Position numbers and translations under genes: made by a program. From Tragulus kanchil (Eukaryota; Chordata; Mammalia; Artiodactyla; Tragulidae): a stretch of 64,000 nucleotides of DNA. Below the pieces are notes generated by a model. The model searched no databases and was not told where the DNA came from. It worked only from the letters and a program-made list of their open reading frames with translations. This document shows positions 58,469-64,000 of this stretch, in pieces (the first letter of the stretch is position 1; every line of letters begins with the position of its first letter). The stretch spans positions 250,353,330 to 250,417,329 of the forward strand of contig JAIOJX010000026.1 of assembly GCA_022376925.1 (NCBI GenBank), in the 5' to 3' direction.

Positions 58469-59510
58469 TTACAGTGAGATATTATTACACATCCATTAAA
58501 AAGGTTATATTTAAAAGACTAGCGGCTTCCCTGGTGGTCCAGTGGGTAAGGACACCGCCTTGCAGTGCAAGGGGCGCCGGTTCGAGCCCTGGCCTGGGAA
58601 GATCCCACGTGCCACGGAGCGGCTGGACTGATGTGTCCAATCACCGAGCTGGAGCTCTGGAGCGCATGCGCCCAGAGCCGGTGCTCTGCAGCGACAGAGG
58701 ACACCGCGATGGGAGGCCCACAGGAGCCGAAAAACAAAGACGGATGAAAATAGAGAAATGAAAGACCAATAGAAGTGGCCCGCCTGCTCCCTTCCCTCCC
58801 CAACCCGACCCCTGCCCAAAATAAATAAATTAATAAATAAATAAATCTTTAAAAAAAAATAATAATAAAAGACTAGCCAAACCAAATGTTAGTAAGGATA
58901 AAGAACTGTTAGAATGTTCATACCTCATTGGTGGCAATGTAGAATGTACACTTTGGAAACTGGTAGTTTCTAAATAGTGTTAAATATACACTTATTATAT
59001 TCCAAGGAAAATGAAAATATATGCTATACAAAAGCTGTATACATGAATGTTCACAATAATATTATTAATAATAGCTAAGAAATAGAAACAACCCAAATGT
59101 CCATCAATTGATGACACAGAAGACCTGGTACACCCATACAATGAAATATTATTCAGCTATATAAAAGGAACGTGATGATACATGTTACAACATGGGTGGA
59201 CCTTTAAAACATTATGTTATGTGAAAGAAATCAGACACAAAAGTCATATAACATATGATATTATTTATATGGTATATGTCTAGAATAGTTAAATCCCTAC
59301 AAACAGAAAGTAGATGAGCTGTTGTCAGGGGCTGGGGTAGAAGGTAGTGAGGAGTGACTTCCAGTGGGTATGAAGTTTCTTTTGGAGTAAAGAAAATGTT
59401 CTGGAATTGGATAATGGTGGTGACTGCATAAGTATACTAAAAACCAGTGAATAGTATACTTCACATAGGTACAGAATACAGTATGTGAGTTATATCTCAA
59501 CAGTGTTGTT
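58469..59510 (+). mobile_element. L1M, 3' continuation, with a SINE inside
   Basis: Continues 56300-56681: 'gtgagatattattacacatc', 'aaacaacccaaatgtccatc', 'catacaatgaaatattattc', 'acaacatgggtggaccttta', 'ctggaattggataatggtgg' and 'gtgagttatatctcaacagt'. Interrupted at 58524-58865. Confidence 0.85.
58524..58865 (+). mobile_element. Long CHR-like SINE, 12-bp target duplication
   Basis: Best-preserved member. Head 'ggcttccctggtggtccagt', A-box-like 'agtgggtaagga', B-box 'ggttcgagccc', CHR-like middle 'gagccggtgctctgcagcga' to 'gatgggaggcccacaggagc', then an extra tail (58745-58815, 'aatagagaaatgaaagacca', C-rich run) and (AAAT)n. Perfect 'taaaagactagc' at 58512-58523 and 58866-58877. CpG sites are well kept, which suggests youth. 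Confidence 0.93.
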
Positions 59511-59636
59511 ATAATAACAGAAACAGAAACAAAGCATATGTAAAGATCACTATCACTGCCACTGTCCTAAGATTGCCACTGCCAGCTTCTTGGTATTTCT
59601 GTGCATCATATATAACTATTTAAGAATAAAAACTGG

Positions 59637-59956
59637 GGCTTCCCCTGGTGGTCCAGTGGGTAAGGACACTGCCTTGCAGTGCAGGGGGCGCTGGTTCGAT
59701 CCCTGGCCTGGGAAGGTCCCACGTGCCGCGCAGTGGCTGGACTGATGTGTCCAATTACCGAGCTGGAGCTCTGAACCGCATGTGCCCAGAGCCGACGCTC
59801 TGCGACAACAGAGGTCACCGCTATGGGAGGCCCACAGGAGCCAAAGAACAAAGATGGATGAAAATAGAGAAATGAAAGACCAATAGAAATGGCCCACCCA
59901 TCCCCCTTCCTCCCCACCCCACCCCCCAAAAGATAAATAAAATTTATAAAAAAAAA
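59637..59956 (+). mobile_element. Long CHR-like SINE
   Basis: Same subfamily as 58524, including the extra tail and C-rich run before AATAAA and poly(A). Target duplication 'aagaataaaaactgg' (59622-59636) and 'aagaataaaaattgg' (59957-59971), one mismatch. Open frames of up to 156 codons on either strand run through SINE and L1 and are incidental. Confidence 0.92.
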
Positions 59957-60079
59957 AAGAATAAAAATTGGACCATACCATTTGAAAAGTGGTTTTAACC
60001 ATAATATATATAACTTTGAAATTATAAAGCAGTACCAGATTGGAGTATGACTGCCTTGCAACTGATCTTAGAGGGGAGA

Positions 60080-60715
60080 CTTCTAATCTTTCATCATTAA
60101 GTACTATGCTAGCTATGGGAGCTTTGTTGAGTGGTTTTGGTTTGTTTGTTTATCATTAAAGGGTGTTAGATTTTGTCAAATGCTTTTTCTGAGTCTATTA
60201 ACATAATCATGTGGGCTTTTTCTCCTGTATCCTGTTAATCTGTATATTATACTGATTTTTGTATGTTGCACTAAGTATAAATTCCACTTGACAATGTCAT
60301 AAAATTGCTTTACATGTTTTACTGGATTCAGTTTGCTAGTATATATTTGGTTGAGGAGTTTTGTTTCTTTATTTATAAGGACATTGGCCTGCAGTTTTCT
60401 CTTCTTGTTATGCCTCGGTCTCATTTTGGTATCAGGGAATGCTGGCCTCAAAAAATCGACTAGAAAATGTTCTGTCTTCTCTTATGATTTGTAAAAGCTT
60501 TCTGATGAACTGGTATTAATTTTTCTTTATATATTTGATAGAATTCACCAGTGAGGCCATGAAGTTCTGGGGTTTTCTTTGCTGGAACTTTTTTGATTAC
60601 TAACTTAAGTTGTTTACTTGTTGTATGTCTTTTCAGACTTTTCTATTTCTTCATTAATCAACTTCAGTAGTTTCTGCATTTCATCAAGATTAGAATTTAT
60701 GCACTTCACATATTT
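60080..60715 (-). mobile_element. L1M ORF2, reverse orientation, first copy
   Basis: 'tgtcaaatgctttttctgag', 'aattccacttgacaatgtca', 'cattggcctgcagttttctc' and 'gatagaattcaccagtgagg' are reversed L1 ORF2. Repeated and extended at 61178-61865. Confidence 0.85.
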
Positions 60716-60734
60716 GCCCTGAGTGGAAAATTTT

Positions 60735-61055
60735 GGGCTTCCCCTGGTGGTCCAGTGGGTAAGGACACTGCCTTGCAGTGCAGGGGGCGCTGGTTCGATC
60801 CCTGGCCTGGGAAGGTCCCACGTGCCGCGCAGTGGCTGGACTGATGTGTCCAATTACCGAGCTGGAGCTCTGAACCGCATGTGCCCAGAGCCGACGCTCT
60901 GCGACAACAGAGGTCACCGCTATGGGAGGCCCACAGGAGCCAAAGAACAAAGATGGATGAAAATAGAGAAATGAAAGACCAATAGAAATGGCCCACCCAT
61001 CCCCCTTCCTCCCCACTCCACCCCCCAAAAGATAAATAAAATTTATAAAAAAAAA
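60735..61055 (+). mobile_element. Long CHR-like SINE, second copy
   Basis: Duplicate of 59637-59956; the left flank is the 19-base joint, not a target duplication. Confidence 0.92.
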
Positions 61056-61177
61056 AAGAATAAAAATTGGACCATACCATTTGAAAAGTGGTTTTAACCA
61101 TAATATATATAACTTTGAAATTATAAAGCAGTACCAGATTGGAGTATGACTGCCTTGCAACTGATCTTAGAGGGGAG

Positions 61178-61865
61178 ACTTCTAATCTTTCATCATTAAG
61201 TACTATGCTAGCTATGGGAGCTTTGTTGAGTGGTTTTGGTTTGTTTGTTTATCATTAAAGGGTGTTGGATTTTGTCAAATGCTTTTTCTGAGTCTATTAA
61301 CATAATCATGTGGGCTTTTTCTCCTGTATCCTGTTAATCTGTATATTATACTGATTTTTGTATGTTGCACTAAGTATAAATTCCACTTGACAATGTCATA
61401 AAATTGCTTTACATGTTTTACTGGATTCAGTTTGCTAGTATATATTTGGTTGAGGAGTTTTGTTTCTTTATTTATAAGGACATTGGCCTGCAGTTTTCTC
61501 TTCTTGTTATGCCTCGGTCTCATTTTGGTATCAGGGAATGCTGGCCTCAAAAAATCGACTAGAAAATGTTCTGTCTTCTCTTATGATTTGTAAAAGCTTT
61601 CTGATGAACTGGTATTAATTTTTCTTTATATATTTGATAGAATTCACCAGTGAGGCCATGAAGTTCTGGGGTTTTCTTTGCTGGAACTTTTTTGATTACT
61701 AACTTAAGTTGTTTACTTGTTGTATGTCTTTTCAGACTTTTCTATTTCTTCATTAATCAACTTCAGTAGTTTCTGCATTTCATCAAGATTAGAATTTATG
61801 CACTTCACATATTTCATCAAGGTTATCTTCTTTGTTGGCCTATGCTGTAGGCCTTATGTTTTCAT
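61178..61865 (-). mobile_element. L1M ORF2, reverse orientation
   Basis: Second copy of 60080-60715, continuing to the LTR insertion at 61866. Part of it appears a third time at 62608-62948. Confidence 0.85.
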
Positions 61866-62306
61866 CATCTCAGCATACCATAAAAAAATATCATAGACTG
61901 GGTAGCTTAAACAATAGAAATACATTTTTCACAGTTCTGGAGGTTGGAAGATCCAGTACGAAGGTGCCAGACAACCTGGATCCTGGTGAAAGCTCTCTTC
62001 CTGGCTTATACACAACTACATTTTCACTGTGTCCTTTCATGTCCTTTCCTTGTATGTGCCTTTGGTGAGGGGAGAGGAGGGGTAGGAAGAAGGGAGGGTA
62101 AGGTGGGGAGCGGAGAGAGGCACAGAGAGAGAGATCTTTCTCTTCTAAAGCCACTAGTCTCATCATTCTCATCATGAGAGCTCCATCCTCACGACTTAAT
62201 TTATCTTAAATCACATTTCAAAGATCCTATCACCAAACACCATCACGTTGGGTATTAGCATTTCAACATATGAATTTTGAGGGATACAAACATTCAGACC
62301 ATAGCA
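61866..62306 (-). mobile_element. MLT1-type LTR inside L1M
   Basis: 'atcatagactgggtagctta', 'cacagttctggaggttggaa', 'tttcaacatatgaattttga' and 'cattcagaccatagca' are a reverse MLT1-like LTR. The L1M resumes after it. Copy at 62949-63389. Confidence 0.8.
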
Positions 62307-62587
62307 CCTTATAATGCTTTTGTGTATGTATTGTTGATAATAATATCCCCTCTTTCATTGCTGGTTATAGTAATCTTGTAATTACATATGATTTGCTGGT
62401 ATAGTAATCTTTACTATACATAGTAATATGTATAGTAAATACATATATTTTTTGCTTGATTAGGCTAACTGAAAGATTTGTCAATTTTGTTGATCATTTC
62501 AATGAACCAACATTCAGTTTTGTTGATTTTCTCCATTGTTTTTCTTTATTTTATTCTATTTTATTTTTAACAGAGTTCCGTTGTTTA
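62307..62587 (-). mobile_element. L1M ORF2, reverse orientation, beyond the LTR
   Basis: 'gctaactgaaagatttgtca', 'aatgaaccaacattcagttt' and 'gattttctccattgtttttc' continue reversed L1 ORF2. Copy at 63390-63655. Confidence 0.8.
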
Positions 62588-62948
62588 CCCTACAGCCTGA
62601 ATATGTATTTGGTATCAGGAATGCTGGCCTCAAAAAATCGACTAGAAAATGTTCTGTCTTCTCTTATGATTTGTAAAAGCTTTCTGATGAACTGGTATTA
62701 ATTTTTCTTTATATATTTGATAGAATTCACCAGTGAGGCCATGAAGTTCTGGGGTTTTCTTTGCTGGAACTTTTTTGATTACTAACTTAAGTTGTTTACT
62801 TGTTGTATGTCTTTTCAGACTTTTCTATTTCTTCATTAATCAACTTCAGTAGTTTCTGCATTTCATCAAGATTAGAATTTATGCACTTCACATATTTCAT
62901 CAAGGTTATCTTCTTTGTTGGCCTATGCTGTAGGCCTTATGTTTTCAT

Positions 62949-63389
62949 CATCTCAGCATACCATAAAAAAATATCATAGACTGGGTAGCTTAAACAATAG
63001 AAATACATTTTTCACAGTTCTGGAGGTTGGAAGATCCAGTACGAAGGTGCCAGACAACCTGGATCCTGGTGAAAGCTCTCTTCCTGGCTTATACACAACT
63101 ACATTTTCACTGTGTCCTTTCATGTCCTTTCCTTGTATGTGCCTTTGGTGAGGGGAGAGGAGGGGTAGGAAGAAGGGAGGGTAAGGTGGGGAGCGGAGAG
63201 AGGCACAGAGAGAGAGATCTTTCTCTTCTAAAGCCACTAGTCTCATCATTCTCATCATGAGAGCTCCATCCTCACGACTTAATTTATCTTAAATCACATT
63301 TCAAAGATCCTATCACCAAACACCATCACGTTGGGTATTAGCATTTCAACATATGAATTTTGAGGGATACAAACATTCAGACCATAGCA
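62949..63389 (-). mobile_element. MLT1-type LTR, second copy
   Basis: Duplicate of 61866-62306. Confidence 0.8.
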
Positions 63390-63655
63390 CCTTATAATGC
63401 TTTTGTGTATGTATTGTTGATAATAATATCCCCTCTTTCATTGCTGGTTATAGTAATCTTGTAATTACATATGATTTGCTGGTATAGTAATCTTTACTAT
63501 ACATAGTAATATGTATAGTAAATACATATATTTTTTGCTTGATTAGGCTAACTGAAAGATTTGTCAATTTTGTTGATCATTTCAATGAACCAACATTCAG
63601 TTTTGTTGATTTTCTCCATTGTTTTTCTTTATTTTATTCTATTTTATTTTTAACA

Positions 63656-63905
63656 GAGTTCCGTTGTTTACTGCCATACATCGACCTGAATCCACCATAG
63701 GTATTCGTAGGTTTCTTCCCCTGAAACATTCCCCTATCTCCCTCCCCATCCTACCAGGTCGCCACAGATCTCCTAGTCCCAGAGCATATTCCCCTGCCTC
63801 ACCCCAATGTCCGTAAGACTGTTCTCCATGTCCACCTCTCCATTGCTGCTCTGCATATTCATTTATCAGCACCATCTCATCACTGTTTTTCTATTCTCTA
63901 TTTTA
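63656..63905 (-). mobile_element. Ruminant-type L1 3' UTR, reverse orientation
   Basis: 'actgccatacatcgacctga', 'cctatctccctccccatcct' and 'gtaagactgttctccatgtc' resemble the reversed 3' end of recent ruminant L1s. Severely 5'-truncated. Confidence 0.55.
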
Positions 63906-64000
63906 TTTATTTTTTATACAAATTTTGGCCTCTTTTATTGATTTTTTATCCATTCATTTTTCATCCATCTTTTGTTCTTTGGCCCGTGTGGGCCTCCCAT
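63906..64000 (-). mobile_element. Long CHR-like SINE, cut by the window edge
   Basis: 'tttttcatccatcttttgtt', 'ctttggcccgtgtgggcctc' and 'ccat' are the reverse complement of the 3' part of the 58524 subfamily. The rest lies outside the window. Confidence 0.8.

Larger units (their letters stand above)
59637..61814. repeat. Direct duplication 17 (lag 1,098) starting at a SINE edge
   Basis: 59637-60715 recurs at 60735-61814 after a 19-base spacer. The second copy begins exactly at the SINE's 5' end and lacks the proper 5' target duplication, while the 3' one is kept. Differences: one A/G near 60169/61267 and one C/T in the C-rich tail. Confidence 0.95.
61524..63670. repeat. Direct duplication 18 (lag 1,084)
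   Basis: 61524-62587 recurs at 62608-63670. The 20-base joint 62588-62607 ('ccctacagcctgaatatgta') looks like an error-rich reading of the true continuation at 63671 ('ctgccatacatcgacctgaa'). Overlaps duplication 17, so 60426-60715 exists three times. Confidence 0.95.

Noticed and set aside
59606..61160. Minus-strand frames of 128-156 codons as a protein gene
   Set aside because: They run through a CHR-like SINE and flanking unique sequence; both strands are open because the SINE is GC-rich. Similar frames occur in every SINE copy.

Overview
The window is non-coding, repeat-dense DNA from a ruminant genome. The diagnosis rests on Bov-tA SINEs, BovB LINE pieces with the typical 3' end, and CHR-type tRNA-Glu SINEs, lying on an older mammalian layer of MIR, L2, L3/CR1, L1M, MER5A, MLT1 LTRs and an ERV-L provirus. 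No complete Bov-A2 dimer was seen, which hints weakly at a basal (tragulid-like) ruminant. I find no convincing protein-coding exon, rRNA, functional tRNA or CRISPR array. The longest open frames (up to about 156 codons) lie inside SINEs and L1 pieces.

The dominant structure is not an element. Eighteen unrelated segments each occur twice in direct, head-to-tail order, with lags of only 1,026 to 1,153 bases (mean near 1,100) and almost no divergence. Copies abut, share a few bases, or are separated by 2 to about 42 bases of odd sequence. Several of these joining 'tips' are error-filled versions of the true continuation. The simplest reading is an assembly with about 19 blocks (joints near 3355, 7251, 9310, 11199, 13185, 23631, 25958, 29544, 31457, 34462, 36352, 39261, 41304, 43153, 53846, 57297, 60735 and 62608), each overlapping its neighbour by about 1.1 kb without being merged. 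About 19.8 kb of the 64 kb would then be redundant, leaving roughly 44 kb of real locus.

Layout: 1-2256 unrecognised. 2257-14284 is a chain of five duplications carrying L3, L1M, MIR, L2 and CHR SINEs. 14285-22526 is single-copy, with a MIR, Bov-tA and three BovB 3' ends, an LTR, and a 1.8 kb L2 cut by younger insertions. 22527-32578 holds four duplications and the longest BovB, itself split by an L1/Bov-tA insertion, then MER5A, an MLT1 LTR, CHR and Bov-tA. 33311-44224 holds five duplications, an MLT1 LTR and the start of an ERV-L pol region, which continues single-copy to an LTR ending near 47280. 47281-52751 is single-copy, with L1M pieces and CHR-type SINEs. 52752-63670 holds four duplications over nested L1 elements, Bov-tA and long CHR-type SINEs. 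A SINE truncated by the window edge ends the sequence.

The genes do not work together because there are none to describe. The useful content is the transposon stratigraphy, a long-tailed CHR-like SINE subfamily with near-perfect target-site duplications, and the systematic duplication pattern.
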